DNA of 64,000 nt. It comes from Thermosyntropha lipolytica DSM 11003 (GTDB lineage: Bacteria > Bacillota > Syntrophomonadia > Syntrophomonadales > Syntrophomonadaceae). This document shows, piece by piece, positions 25,950-34,953 of the stretch (position 1 is the stretch's first letter; the number at the start of each line of letters is the position of its first letter). The stretch is from contig NZ_FQWY01000003.1 in assembly GCF_900129805.1 (NCBI RefSeq), positions 44,852 through 108,851 of the forward strand, given 5' to 3'. The position numbers were made by a program, and so were the translations under genes. A model generated the notes under the pieces. That model made no database searches, was not told the DNA's origin, and saw nothing but the letters and a program-made list of their open reading frames with translations.

Positions 25950-26217
25950 GAAAAAAGGCTCAGCCGTAAAGAAGATAGTGGTGCTTGTATTATGTGTCGT
26001 TTTACTGTTGCCGGTAGTCAGCAGAGCTAAGGTGGTGTGGGAACTGGAAACCAGGAAGAAAGCCCTGGAGGCACAAAAAGCGCAGCTTTTGGAAGAAAAC
26101 AAAAGGCTTAATGAAGAATACCAAAGGGCTACTTCCCTTGAAAATATTGAAAGGATAGCCCGGGAAAAACTGGGTATGGTTAAGGAAGGGGAAAAACCCC
26201 TGGTTTTTTACCGGTAG
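25939..26217 (+). CDS. divIC: cell division protein DivIC (FtsB/DivIC family)
   Basis: 92 residues: basic N-terminus, one transmembrane helix at about 12-29, then a coiled coil (LETRKKALEAQKAQLLEENK, residues 36-55) and the conserved ENIERIAREKLGMVKEGE near the end. DivIC forms a complex with FtsL and DivIB at the division septum. GGGGGAGG lies 8 bases before the ATG at 25939. It overlaps the preceding small HTH gene by 11 bases. Confidence 0.92.
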   Translation: MKNRKKGSAVKKIVVLVLCVVLLLPVVSRAKVVWELETRKKALEAQKAQLLEENKRLNEEYQRATSLENIERIAREKLGMVKEGEKPLVFYR

Positions 26218-26239
26218 AAGGCGGAATTCTGCAAAACAG

Positions 26240-26268
26240 TTGACTACTATCCCGCCATTTTATATTAT
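26240..26268 (+). promoter_or_regulatory. sigma-A-type promoter upstream of yabR
   Basis: TTGACT (26240-26245), 17 bases, TATTAT (26263-26268). It lies in the gap between divIC and yabR. Confidence 0.6.
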
Positions 26269-26303
26269 TAACTTATACTATATGTAGGGGGAACTTAGTT
26301 TAT

Positions 26304-26726
26304 ATGCCGACTGAACAAACTAATATCGTTCCTGGCAGCATTCTGGAAGGCAAAGTCCAGGGGATCACCAGTTTTGGAGCTTTTGTCGAACTGCCGGGAG
26401 GAGTCGTAGGACTGGTTCATATTTCCGAAATTGCCGACACCTATGTGCGCGATGTTAAGGATTTTATCCGGGAGGGTGATGTGGTCAAGGTCAAGGTTTT
26501 GAATGTGGCCGGGAAAAAGATAGGCCTTTCTATCAAACAAGCAGTTGAAAAAGAACCAGCTCTTAAGGAGGCGAAAAGCAAAAATCAGCCTGCAGCAGGT
26601 AAAGGCAGTGCGGAGACCCTGGATGAAAAAATTGCCAAGTTTTTAAAAGAAAGTGATGAAAGAATGCAGTCTTTAAAGCTTAAACATGAGCCGAGAAGGC
26701 GAAACAGGCATTATAATGATAGATAG
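26304..26726 (+). CDS. yabR: S1 RNA-binding domain protein YabR
   Basis: 140 residues. The N-terminal 75 residues are one S1 domain (VPGSILEGKVQGITSFGAFV near 9-28, GLVHISEIAD near 36, GDVVKVKVLNVAGKKIGLSI near 59-78); the rest is a charged, lysine-rich tail. YabR-like general stress proteins (CvfD in streptococci) bind RNA and affect translation or regulation. It lies between divIC and the ppx/spoIIE region as in Bacillus and has its own promoter and terminator. Confidence 0.88.
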   Translation: MPTEQTNIVPGSILEGKVQGITSFGAFVELPGGVVGLVHISEIADTYVRDVKDFIREGDVVKVKVLNVAGKKIGLSIKQAVEKEPALKEAKSKNQPAAGKGSAETLDEKIAKFLKESDERMQSLKLKHEPRRRNRHYNDR

Positions 26727-26730
26727 GAAG

Positions 26731-26757
26731 AACACCCTTTTTATAAGGGTGTTTTTT
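26731..26757 (+). terminator. intrinsic terminator after yabR
   Basis: AACACCCTT (26731-26739) pairs with AAGGGTGTT (26745-26753), followed by T. Confidence 0.9.
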
Positions 26758-26789
26758 AATGGCATCTTTGGCAGAAAGGAGAAAGCAAT

Positions 26790-27659
26790 GTGCGTTTAGG
26801 AGCAGTAGATGTAGGGACTAATTCTTGCCGGCTGCTTATTGCGGAAAAGCAGGGGGAAAAGCTGGTCCCGCTGTATAGAGGAATTCTTACCACCCGCCTG
26901 GGCGAAAACCTGCTTCAGACCGGAGAGATAGGGGAAAAAGCGATAGAGCGCACATCTAAAGCTCTAGCCGAATTTAAAAAAATCCTGCAGGAATATGGAG
27001 TCTTAAACTATCGGGCGGTTGCCACCAGTGCACTGAGGGAGGCGGCCAATCAAAGGCAGGTTGTGGAAGCTATTCTATCCACATGCGGCATAGAGATCGA
27101 AGTGATAAGCGGGGAAGAAGAAGCCTACTTAAGCTATCTGGGGGTAAAAAAAGGCCTGGGGTTAAAAGAGTCTCCTCTGGTAGTTGATCTGGGAGGAGGA
27201 AGTACCGAGTTTATACTGGGCAGAAGTTTTATGCTCTCACTGCCTCTAGGAGCGGTAAGGGCTACCGAAGGGAATATGGATTTTGCCATGATGAAAGAGG
27301 TTTTAACCCCGCTTATAGAAGCTAAGATAGATTTTTCTCCCTATTCCTTGGTGATGGTGGGAGGAACCGCGACTACCCTGGTGGCCATAAAATTGAAACT
27401 TACTGCCTATGATCCCGGCCTGGTACATGGACAGGTTTTGCATTATGAAGAGATTGCCGACATATATAAGCTTTTATCTTCCCTTTCCCTGGAGGAAAGG
27501 AAAAAGCTTCCCGGCTTGCAGCCGGAACGGGCAGATATAATACCTAAAGGGGTACAGGCCGTTTTGGCTGTTATGGAGGTACTGAAAAAAGATCAGATTA
27601 TAGTAAGTGAAGCTGATTTAATGGAAGGCATGCTCTGGGAAATGTTGGGCAGCAGATAA
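26790..27659 (+). CDS. Ppx/GppA family exopolyphosphatase
   Basis: 289 residues, the short form that contains only the ASKHA phosphatase core: GAVDVGTNSCRLLI (residues 4-17), ATSALREAAN near 76-85, VISGEEEAYLSYLGV near 103 and VVDLGGGSTEF near 129-139. The C-terminal HD-like domain of long Ppx proteins is missing. It should hydrolyse polyphosphate or pppGpp; which one cannot be told. GTG start after AAAGGAG. It sits between yabR and spoIIE, a common Clostridia position. Confidence 0.92.
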   Translation: MRLGAVDVGTNSCRLLIAEKQGEKLVPLYRGILTTRLGENLLQTGEIGEKAIERTSKALAEFKKILQEYGVLNYRAVATSALREAANQRQVVEAILSTCGIEIEVISGEEEAYLSYLGVKKGLGLKESPLVVDLGGGSTEFILGRSFMLSLPLGAVRATEGNMDFAMMKEVLTPLIEAKIDFSPYSLVMVGGTATTLVAIKLKLTAYDPGLVHGQVLHYEEIADIYKLLSSLSLEERKKLPGLQPERADIIPKGVQAVLAVMEVLKKDQIIVSEADLMEGMLWEMLGSR

Positions 27660-27661
27660 GC

Positions 27662-27694
27662 AAACGGGAGTTTTTTTACCCTGCCTCCGTTTTG
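27662..27694 (+). terminator. possible terminator after ppx
   Basis: AAACGGGAG (27662-27670) pairs with CTCCGTTT (27685-27692) with one bulged G, followed by a short T-rich stretch. Confidence 0.45.
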
Positions 27695-27777
27695 TTAGCC
27701 GACGGGGTAAAAATATCTCCATCTTTTCCTTTATTTGTATGAATTTTGGGGTAATAAAAATAACCTTCCCCCCAATA

Positions 27778-27810
27778 TTTACAAATTTTACCACAAGCTA
27801 TGGATATAAT
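27778..27810 (+). promoter_or_regulatory. candidate spoIIE promoter with a 21-base spacer
   Basis: TTTACA (27778-27783) and TATAAT (27805-27810) are separated by 21 bases. The Spo0A-activated, sigma-A-dependent spoIIE promoter of B. subtilis has the same unusually long spacing. I did not find a clear Spo0A box (TGTCGAA) beside it. Confidence 0.5.
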
Positions 27811-27840
27811 AAGGGTTAAGACACTATTAGGGGGGATAAC

Positions 27841-30348
27841 ATGTTAGACCGAATAGAAGTCTATCCTTACCAGCGCATAAAGGAACCTGCGTCGTGGACA
27901 GATCGCCTGGCGAGAAAAAGGAAAAAAAAGAAGCGGGCGACTTTTTACCGCTTGCCGGAGTGGAGCCTGCCCGCAAGGGGTGATTTCTTAAAGGAGCTAA
28001 ACTGGGTAGAGATGGTAAGCCGGTTTTTTACCAGAGGTAATTTACTTCTGGCAACCGGCGCTTTCCTCATGGCCCGTGCTTTTATTTTAGGAGAAATACT
28101 TCCTTTTCTTTTTGCCTTTGCTGCTGTTTTCAGCCGCTATCGCAAGGAAAAAGCGATAATAATCGGCCTTTGCGGGTCGCTGGGGCTTATAAGTGTCCTG
28201 GACGGCACCTTTTTAGGGGCTAATATTCTGGCTCTTTTACTTCTTGTGGGCATAATAAATTATATTAATATACCGGAAGATAAAGCCTGGTGGGCTTTGC
28301 CTTCCCTGACCGTGGCCATACTTATGGTCATAAAAAGTGTCCTCAATATAGCAGGAGGTTTTTCCTTCTATCAGGAAATGGTAATTATTTTTGAGGCGAT
28401 TATAGCCGGCATTCTGGTATTTGTCTTTATGGTGGCTGATGATGCCTGGCGGCGCCAAAAAGAGCTTGCCTCTTTTACCTTTGAAGATATATGCGCATTT
28501 TTAGTCTTGGGCATAGGTGTAGTTATAGGGTTGGAAGAGGTAACGGTAGGGGGACTCAGCATAGCTGCTGTAATCTGCCGCGTAGGCATTCTGCTGGCTG
28601 CTCTTTTATGGGGAAGTGGAGCAGCCACTATGGTAGGAGTGATGACGGGAATAATTCCTTCTATAGCTTCCAGCGTTTTTGCTCCTACCCTGGGAATGTA
28701 TGCTGTGTCGGGGCTTTTAGCCGGTCTTTTTAGAAGCTTTGGGCGGCTGGGGATAATAATAGGTTTCATGCTGGGAACCTTGGCCCTTTCTATGTTTATA
28801 CCGGAAACTGAAGCTGCCGTTTTGGGATTGTGGGAAACAGGGATAGCCTGCCTTATTTTCTTTATGCTGCCGTCTTCCCTTAAAGAAAAACTGCCGGTAC
28901 GAAGCCTGGGTAGCCTGGCGGTTGCTTTAAAGCCCAGGGAAGCAGAAATGGTCGATATAGCAATAAAGGAAGAAACTAAAAAGAAGATAGAGGAATTAGC
29001 GGCAGTATTCGAAGAACTGAGCAGCAGTTTCCAGGTGGAAAATAGCTTTAGAACCCACAGTAATCCCCAGGCTTATCTGGAATATCTGTACGGAGAGGTG
29101 GCTAATAATTTTTGCCGTAGCTGTTCAAGATATGACAGCTGCTGGGGGAAAAATTCTTATTCGGTTTCCGGAGACCTTCTGGATATTTTTGCTTCTGTGG
29201 AAATCAATGGCAGCATCACCTATGAAGAATGTCCGCTGGAATTCAGGCGCCGCTGTATTTATGGGCGGGAAATGGTTACTACCATAAATTATCTTTTTGA
29301 TATCCTGCGCCTGAATGAATACTGGCTGGAAAAAGTGGAGCAAACCCAGGAAATAGTTGCGGTGCAGCTTAAGGAAGTAGGCAACATCATAAGGAAAATG
29401 GCCGGGGAATTAGAAATAAAAACGAGCGTAGATTTAGAGCTGAAAAGATCCCTGCAGAAAGAGAGCAAAAAACTGGGGCTTCCTATTGCCGACATAACCC
29501 CGATCAAGATAGGGGAGAATAAACCTAAGCTGAGGGTAGTGGCTGATGCCTGTCCTGATGGCAAGGGGTGTGAAAACAACCTATCCACAGCGCTTTCCTC
29601 TCTTATAGGGGAAAAGATGGAGGTGGCCTCTAAAAAGTGTCCGAAAATAATGGGCAAAGGAAGGTGTGAGTTTGTTCTTGTTCCAGGTTTTACCTATAAA
29701 ATAAATACGGGAACCGCCCAGATAGGAAAAGAGGAGGTATGTGGGGATACTTTTATCCTGGCTAAGCTGGATGAAGGAAGGGAAGTCATTATTTTAAGTG
29801 ATGGCATGGGAGTAGGGGAAAGGGCTTATGCTGAAAGCCAGGCAGCAGTAAGCCTTTTAAAGAGCCTGATGGCCAATGGCTTCAGCCAGGAAGCCTCTCT
29901 AAAAATTGTTAACTCTGTACTTCTTACCCGCTCTCGTCATGACTCGTTTGCTACCTTGGATATAGCCGTGGTAGATCTTTACAATGCCCAGGCCGATTTT
30001 ATAAAAACGGGAAGTGCCCCTACTTTTATCAAGCGTGGGCCCCGGGTAGAGGTGATTGAGGCTGATACTTTGCCGGTAGGTATAATTGAAGATATAGAGG
30101 TGGGAAAAAGTCAAATTGCTTTACACCCTTATGATATGATTGTTATGGTAAGTGATGGGATTCTGGAGGCTTCAGGGAGCATGCTGGAAGGGGAAAGATG
30201 GCTTAAGGAATTCTTGTCCCGGATAACGGATAAAGACCCGCAAAAGATAGCCGAAGCCGTATTAAATCAGGCCCTGACTATTTGTGAGGGCAAGCCCCGG
30301 GATGATATGACGGTTATTTGTGCTTATGTGGATCTCAATTTTGCCTAA
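27841..30348 (+). CDS. spoIIE: stage II sporulation protein E (PP2C-type phosphatase)
   Basis: 835 residues, the expected length. A basic N-terminus is followed by about ten transmembrane helices (residues 60-350), a central FtsZ-interacting and oligomerisation region with several cysteines (C423-C437 area), and the C-terminal PP2C phosphatase domain with LSDGMGVGERAYAESQA near 651-667 and MVSDGILEASG near 769. SpoIIE moves to the polar septum and dephosphorylates SpoIIAA, releasing sigma-F in the forespore. GGGGG precedes the ATG. Normally followed by tilS or small genes; here an Rpn gene intervenes. Confidence 0.97.
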   Translation: MLDRIEVYPYQRIKEPASWTDRLARKRKKKKRATFYRLPEWSLPARGDFLKELNWVEMVSRFFTRGNLLLATGAFLMARAFILGEILPFLFAFAAVFSRYRKEKAIIIGLCGSLGLISVLDGTFLGANILALLLLVGIINYINIPEDKAWWALPSLTVAILMVIKSVLNIAGGFSFYQEMVIIFEAIIAGILVFVFMVADDAWRRQKELASFTFEDICAFLVLGIGVVIGLEEVTVGGLSIAAVICRVGILLAALLWGSGAATMVGVMTGIIPSIASSVFAPTLGMYAVSGLLAGLFRSFGRLGIIIGFMLGTLALSMFIPETEAAVLGLWETGIACLIFFMLPSSLKEKLPVRSLGSLAVALKPREAEMVDIAIKEETKKKIEELAAVFEELSSSFQVENSFRTHSNPQAYLEYLYGEVANNFCRSCSRYDSCWGKNSYSVSGDLLDIFASVEINGSITYEECPLEFRRRCIYGREMVTTINYLFDILRLNEYWLEKVEQTQEIVAVQLKEVGNIIRKMAGELEIKTSVDLELKRSLQKESKKLGLPIADITPIKIGENKPKLRVVADACPDGKGCENNLSTALSSLIGEKMEVASKKCPKIMGKGRCEFVLVPGFTYKINTGTAQIGKEEVCGDTFILAKLDEGREVIILSDGMGVGERAYAESQAAVSLLKSLMANGFSQEASLKIVNSVLLTRSRHDSFATLDIAVVDLYNAQADFIKTGSAPTFIKRGPRVEVIEADTLPVGIIEDIEVGKSQIALHPYDMIVMVSDGILEASGSMLEGERWLKEFLSRITDKDPQKIAEAVLNQALTICEGKPRDDMTVICAYVDLNFA

Positions 30349-30374
30349 CCCGAGGGGAGGATATATTCTGGTCG

Positions 30375-30398
30375 GCCGGCTCTTGCCGGCTATTTTTT
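30375..30398 (+). terminator. intrinsic terminator after spoIIE
   Basis: GCCGGC (30375-30380), loop TCTT, GCCGGC (30385-30390), then TATTTTTT. Confidence 0.75.
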
Positions 30399-30447
30399 CT
30401 GGTACATTTCTCGTTTGCTTATCCCGGGGAGATATTTACCTCTCTCC

Positions 30448-30475
30448 TTAAAAATTTTACTTTTTATGGTACAAT
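30448..30475 (+). promoter_or_regulatory. possible promoter of the Rpn gene
   Basis: TTAAAA (30448-30453), 16 bases, TACAAT (30470-30475). The stretch from here to the start codon is nearly identical to the one before the second Rpn gene (63698-63778), which marks it as part of the duplicated unit. The -35 box matches poorly. Confidence 0.35.
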
Positions 30476-30529
30476 AAAAGAGAAAATAGTTTCTAAAGCC
30501 TATTTCTTAAGGAAAGGAACCTTATCCTT

Positions 30530-31474
30530 ATGGATATACGCAACCTAGATGACAAATACTTCAAAGAAGTAATAGAAAACCCAAAGCTCGCAGCTAGCCT
30601 TATGGAGATTATACTGCCTAAAGAAATCAGAGAGATAATCGACTTAGAAAACTTAAAGCTGGAAAAAGACAGCTTCATAAGCGGGGAGCTAAAAGAGGCT
30701 TATTCTGACCTGCTCTTTAGGGCAGGATTAAGAGGAGGAGAAGAGGTATATATTTACCTCTTGATCGAACACAAAAGCTATCCGGACCGGTATACTATTT
30801 TGCAACTGTTAAAATACATGGTAAACATCTGGGAAAGAGAACTGAACAAGGAGAACAAAAAAGAATTAACCCCGATAATTCCGGTTATATTTTATCATGG
30901 GGAAAAGAGATGGGAGATGGTAAAGAGCTTAGCTGATATAACCCGGGGGATAAAAGAATATCCGGAGCTTAAAGAATACCTGCCTCTGTTCAAACACATC
31001 TTCTATGAACTGGGAGAAATAGAAGAGATAGAAGAGGTAGAAAACCCGGGGTTAAAAGTATTTCTTTTAAGCCTTTTGCTGGCGCGGGGATTTAAAAATC
31101 CAAAACTGCTTTTAAAGATGCTTCTTCGTTATCTGGACAATATACCCGGGGATTATGAGTATTTATTTTTTGCGACAACTATATATGTATTTAATAAAAT
31201 AGATATAGATTTGGAGGAACTGATGGAATACACAAGAGAATTAAGGTTTGAGAGGAGGGAAGATCTCATGACCTTGGCAGAGAGATTGAGGAGAGAAGGA
31301 ATGGAAAAAGGGAGAAAAGAGGGAAGAGAAGAAGGAAGAAAAGAGGGAAGAGAAGAGGGAAGAAAAGAAGCGGCAATAAATGCTTTACAAAAAGGGTTGG
31401 ACATAGAAATAATAGCAGAGATTACCGGGCTTTCGGTGGAAAAGATAGAGGAGTTAAAGAAAAAGCTGAATTAA
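30530..31474 (+). CDS. Rpn family recombination-promoting nuclease/putative transposase
   Basis: 314 residues of the PD-(D/E)xK family long annotated as putative transposase (Transposase_31, RpnA-like). The catalytic pattern is visible: D60 (AYSD), E80-H-K82 (LLIEHKSY) and Q92 in the following helix. Rpn proteins are DNA endonucleases that can promote RecA-independent recombination in E. coli; many families duplicate within genomes. A Lys/Glu/Arg/Gly repeat (five 12-base units at 31310-31369) links the core to a C-terminal helix-turn-helix-like tail (AEITGLSVEKIEELKKKLN). It interrupts the spoIIE-tilS order, and a close paralogue begins at 63779. Confidence 0.85.
   Translation: MDIRNLDDKYFKEVIENPKLAASLMEIILPKEIREIIDLENLKLEKDSFISGELKEAYSDLLFRAGLRGGEEVYIYLLIEHKSYPDRYTILQLLKYMVNIWERELNKENKKELTPIIPVIFYHGEKRWEMVKSLADITRGIKEYPELKEYLPLFKHIFYELGEIEEIEEVENPGLKVFLLSLLLARGFKNPKLLLKMLLRYLDNIPGDYEYLFFATTIYVFNKIDIDLEELMEYTRELRFERREDLMTLAERLRREGMEKGRKEGREEGRKEGREEGRKEAAINALQKGLDIEIIAEITGLSVEKIEELKKKLN
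31310..31369 (+). repeat. five tandem 12-base repeats inside the Rpn gene
   Basis: Five consecutive 12-base units of the type GGAAGAAAAGAG / GGAAGAGAAGAA encode alternating GRKE and GREE tetrapeptides. Being in frame (multiples of 3), gain or loss of units by slippage would change protein length without a frameshift. Confidence 0.9.
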
Positions 31475-31483
31475 AAAGTACAG

Positions 31484-31525
31484 GGGGACGGCTTAAAGGC
31501 TAAACAGCACAAAAGAACCGTCCCC
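31484..31525 (+). repeat. inverted GGGGACGG / CCGTCCCC pair downstream of the Rpn gene
   Basis: GGGGACGG (31484-31491) and CCGTCCCC (31518-31525) are perfect complements over a 26-base loop. The motif AGAACCGTCCCC is the same core as the dispersed repeat found at 48371-63376. It may serve as a hairpin end of the Rpn transcript. Confidence 0.7.
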
Positions 31526-31543
31526 AGATGGGGAAGATGAACT

Positions 31544-32917
31544 ATGCTGTCCAAAATAGAAAATTTTATCAGACAGGAGAAAATGATTTTGCCGGGAGAA
31601 AAGGTTATCCTGGCTCTTTCCGGAGGGCCTGATTCGATGGCTCTCCTTTCTGTACTCAGAGAGCTTGCGGATAAAATAGGGTTTATGATTATAGCTGCCC
31701 ATTTAAATCATGGATTAAGAGAAGAAGCAGATGAAGAGGCGCGTTTTGTGGAAGATTACTGCCGCCTTCAGGGCATACCGTGTTATGTGAAGAAGGAGGA
31801 TATTAAAGAGATAGCGGCAAGGAGAAAAAAGAGCCTGGAAGAAGCGGGAAGAGAAGAGAGGTACCGTTTTTTCCGGGAGTTAAAAAAGGAGCTTTCGGCT
31901 CACCGTATAGCTACTGCTCACCATAAGGATGATCTGGCGGAAACGGTTCTTCATCATATTATAAGGGGAACCGGAATAAAAGGCTTACGGGGGATTATGC
32001 CGGTAAATGGCGATCTGATAAGGCCGCTTTTAGCAGTTACGCGAAGGGAAATTGAAGCCTATCTGGAACAAAAAGGGATACCTTACTGTATAGACCAGAG
32101 CAATTATGAGCCGGTTTATCTGCGCAACCGCATAAGGCATGAGCTTATCCCTTATTTAAGGGAAGAGTTTAATCCCCGCCTGGTAGAGGCTTTATGCCAG
32201 CTGGCCTATATAGCCCGGATAGAAAACGAAGTTCTGGAAGAAGAAGCTTCTAAATACTGGCAGGAGGCTTTGCGCCTCAAGGAGGAGGGCAAAATAGTGC
32301 TGGATGTTCCTCTTTTATCTCGCCTGCATCCTGCCTATCAGCACCGGATTATAATCCAGGCTTTAAAGGAGATAAGAGGAGGAGAAGAAGGGGATATCAG
32401 CTTAAAAGAGGTTATGGAGGTAGCCGGTTTGCTTGGCAAAACAGGATCTTCCCGGGTTCTTCATCTTAGCGGAGGGGTGAAGGTCAATAAAGCTTATCAG
32501 GAGCTGATTATAAGCCGAAAAAGGGAAGAGGTAGAACCTTACTGCTATCAGGTGGAAATCCCCGGGGAGATTTATGTGCCTGAGCAGGATGCGTTTTATG
32601 TTTTTAGCGTTACCGATATAGACAAACTCGATAAAAACGGTGTTATAGCCTATCTGGACTATGAGCGGCTTCGTTTTCCGCTTTTTATCCGCAGCCGCCG
32701 TCCGGGAGATATTTTTCGGCCTCGGGGGCTTAAAGGGAGCAAAAAGGTTAAAGACTTCTTTATTGATGAAAAAATACCCCTTCATGAGCGGGATAAAATT
32801 CCCCTCCTGGCTGCGGAAGATAAAATTTATGCTATACTAGGTATTAGGGTGGCTGAGGAAGCGGCGGTAAATAATGCTACCCAGAAAGTGCTAGTTATAA
32901 AAAAACGCGGAAAATGA
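31544..32917 (+). CDS. tilS: tRNA(Ile)-lysidine synthase
   Basis: 457 residues. The N-terminal PP-loop ATPase motif SGGPDS is at residues 26-31 (LALSGGPDSMALLSV), with AHLNHGLREEADEEA near 51-65 and ATAHHKDDLAETVLHH near 123-138. The C-terminal substrate-binding domain extends to the end (RSRRPGDIFRPRG near 384). It converts the wobble C of tRNA-Ile(CAU) to lysidine and is essential. GGGGAAG precedes the ATG. The hpt gene that often sits between tilS and ftsH is absent here. Confidence 0.96.
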   Translation: MLSKIENFIRQEKMILPGEKVILALSGGPDSMALLSVLRELADKIGFMIIAAHLNHGLREEADEEARFVEDYCRLQGIPCYVKKEDIKEIAARRKKSLEEAGREERYRFFRELKKELSAHRIATAHHKDDLAETVLHHIIRGTGIKGLRGIMPVNGDLIRPLLAVTRREIEAYLEQKGIPYCIDQSNYEPVYLRNRIRHELIPYLREEFNPRLVEALCQLAYIARIENEVLEEEASKYWQEALRLKEEGKIVLDVPLLSRLHPAYQHRIIIQALKEIRGGEEGDISLKEVMEVAGLLGKTGSSRVLHLSGGVKVNKAYQELIISRKREEVEPYCYQVEIPGEIYVPEQDAFYVFSVTDIDKLDKNGVIAYLDYERLRFPLFIRSRRPGDIFRPRGLKGSKKVKDFFIDEKIPLHERDKIPLLAAEDKIYAILGIRVAEEAAVNNATQKVLVIKKRGK

Positions 32918-32944
32918 GAAGAATAGTTAATAAAGTAAAAAAAA

Positions 32945-32973
32945 TTGCAAAGCATAAGCGGTTGTGCTAAAAT
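32945..32973 (+). promoter_or_regulatory. sigma-A-type promoter of ftsH
   Basis: TTGCAA (32945-32950), 17 bases, TAAAAT (32968-32973), with a TG at 32965-32966 forming an extended -10. Confidence 0.7.
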
Positions 32974-33014
32974 ATGACGGAAATTTCTATTATTTTTAAA
33001 GGGGAGGAAATGTT

Positions 33015-34862
33015 TTGGATAAAGCCCTCAAGAATATAGCAATATATGTGCTTATAGTTTTGCTGGCCCTTTTTGCCATGAAAATGTATCCGGCACCAGA
33101 GCAGCAGGCGAAAGAGTTTACCGAAGTAGAATTTATAAAACTGGTGCAGGAAGAAAAGGTAGCTAAAGTTAAAATCCAGATAGATGATAATATATACAAG
33201 ATTTCCGGAAATTTAAAAGATGGCACCAAGTTTACGGCTACCGCTTCCAAAGAGAGCGGCATTATCCCCCTTCTTCTGGAAAAGAAGGTGGATTATGATA
33301 GTGAAAAAGTGCCGCCACCTCCTTGGTACATGTCGCTTTTGGGGACCTTGCTCCCTATCATAATATTGATAGGTTTTCTCATCTTTATCATGAATCAAAC
33401 CCAGGGTGGAGGCGGCCGGGTTATGCAGTTTGGACGCAGCCGGGCCCGCATGCTTACCGGGGAAGAAGTGAAGGTTAAATTTGATGATGTGGCCGGTGCA
33501 GATGAGGCCAAAGAGGAACTCAAGGAAGTAGTGGAATTTCTCAAGAACCCGCAGAAATTTACCCGTATGGGGGCGAAAATACCCAAAGGGGTATTGCTGT
33601 TCGGAGCTCCGGGAACGGGAAAAACCTTGATGGCCAAAGCGGTAGCTGGAGAAGCAGGGGTTCCTTTCTTCTCTATAAGCGGCTCGGACTTTGTGGAAAT
33701 GTTTGTCGGGGTAGGAGCTGCCCGGGTAAGAGACCTTTTTGAACAGGCCAAAAAGAATGCTCCCTGCATAGTTTTTATCGATGAAATAGATGCAGTAGGG
33801 CGGCAGAGAGGAGCAGGTCTAGGCGGAGGACATGATGAAAGGGAACAGACCTTAAACCAGCTCCTGGTAGAGATGGATGGCTTCAGCACCAATGAAGGGA
33901 TAATCGTGATGGCAGCAACCAACCGCCCGGATATTCTGGACCGGGCTCTGTTAAGGCCGGGAAGGTTTGACCGCCATATCCTCATTGACCGGCCGGATGT
34001 AAAAGCCAGAGAAGCTATATTAAAAGTGCATGTTCGCAACAAACCTCTGGCCGAAGATGTCAACCTGGAAGTTTTGGCCAAGCGGACTCCGGGATTTACC
34101 GGGGCAGATCTGGCTAATATGGTGAACGAGGCTGCCCTGCTGGCTGCCCGCAACAACAAGGACAAAATAGGCATGGAGGAACTGGAAGAGGCTATTGAGC
34201 GGGTAATTGCCGGGCCGGAAAAGAAAAGCCGGGTAATTTCGGAGAAAGAGAAGAAACTGGTAGCCTATCATGAAGCAGGACATGCTCTGGTAAGCTATTT
34301 CCTGCCTAATACCGATAAATTGCACAAAATATCCATAATCCCGCGGGGCAGGGCCGGGGGCTATACCCTTCTTTTGCCTGAGGAAGACCGCAATTATATT
34401 ACTAAATCATATCTGCTGGATGAAGTGGCTACCCTGCTGGGAGGCAGAGTGGCGGAACAGCTCGTTTTGGAGGATATAAGCACCGGGGCCCAGAATGACC
34501 TGGAGAGGGCCAGCAGTATAGTGCGCAAGATGATTACCGAGTATGGTATGTCAGAAGAGTTAGGCCCCTTAACCTTTGGCCAGAAAAGTGAAGAAGTTTT
34601 CCTGGGCCGCGATATATATCAACACCGCAATTATTCTGATGCTATTGCCTATGCTATTGACAAGGAAGCCAGTGCCATAATGGAAAGCTGTTATAAGAAA
34701 GCAGAAAATATTTTAAAAGAGCATATAGACAAACTGCATAAGGTGGCAGCCCGCTTGATGGAAGTAGAGACTATGGAAGCAGAAGAATTTGAAAAGATTA
34801 TGCGGGGCGAAGATGAAGAAGGGAAGGAAGAAGAAAAAGAGGGAGAAAAAGGGGAAGAATAA
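33015..34862 (+). CDS. ftsH: ATP-dependent zinc metalloprotease FtsH
   Basis: 615 residues. Two transmembrane helices (about 7-24 and 108-126) flank an extracytoplasmic domain. The AAA module has Walker A GAPGTGKT (about 197-204), Walker [10 protein letters not shown] (about 251) and the pore and arginine-finger segments; the protease has the zinc site HEAGH (about 419-423). The C-terminus is a Glu/Lys-rich tail. It degrades membrane and regulatory proteins and in Bacillus is needed for sporulation. TTG start 7 bases after GGGGAGG, under its own promoter. Confidence 0.97.
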   Translation: MDKALKNIAIYVLIVLLALFAMKMYPAPEQQAKEFTEVEFIKLVQEEKVAKVKIQIDDNIYKISGNLKDGTKFTATASKESGIIPLLLEKKVDYDSEKVPPPPWYMSLLGTLLPIIILIGFLIFIMNQTQGGGGRVMQFGRSRARMLTGEEVKVKFDDVAGADEAKEELKEVVEFLKNPQKFTRMGAKIPKGVLLFGAPGTGKTLMAKAVAGEAGVPFFSISGSDFVEMFVGVGAARVRDLFEQAKKNAPCIVFIDEIDAVGRQRGAGLGGGHDEREQTLNQLLVEMDGFSTNEGIIVMAATNRPDILDRALLRPGRFDRHILIDRPDVKAREAILKVHVRNKPLAEDVNLEVLAKRTPGFTGADLANMVNEAALLAARNNKDKIGMEELEEAIERVIAGPEKKSRVISEKEKKLVAYHEAGHALVSYFLPNTDKLHKISIIPRGRAGGYTLLLPEEDRNYITKSYLLDEVATLLGGRVAEQLVLEDISTGAQNDLERASSIVRKMITEYGMSEELGPLTFGQKSEEVFLGRDIYQHRNYSDAIAYAIDKEASAIMESCYKKAENILKEHIDKLHKVAARLMEVETMEAEEFEKIMRGEDEEGKEEEKEGEKGEE

Positions 34863-34869
34863 GGATTTT

Positions 34870-34916
34870 AACGCTGGCCGGTTGTAGAGATATAAAAAAG
34901 ATACGAGGTCGGCGTT
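34870..34916 (+). other. stem-loop between ftsH and ndk
   Basis: AACGCTGGCC (34870-34879) pairs with GGTCGGCGTT (34907-34916), ten pairs including two G-T, with a 27-base A/T-rich loop. There is no T-run directly after it, so it may be a leader structure for ndk rather than a terminator. Confidence 0.4.
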
Positions 34917-34953
34917 ATCTGCTATAAATAAAAAAGGAGGAGTAAATAGAGCC

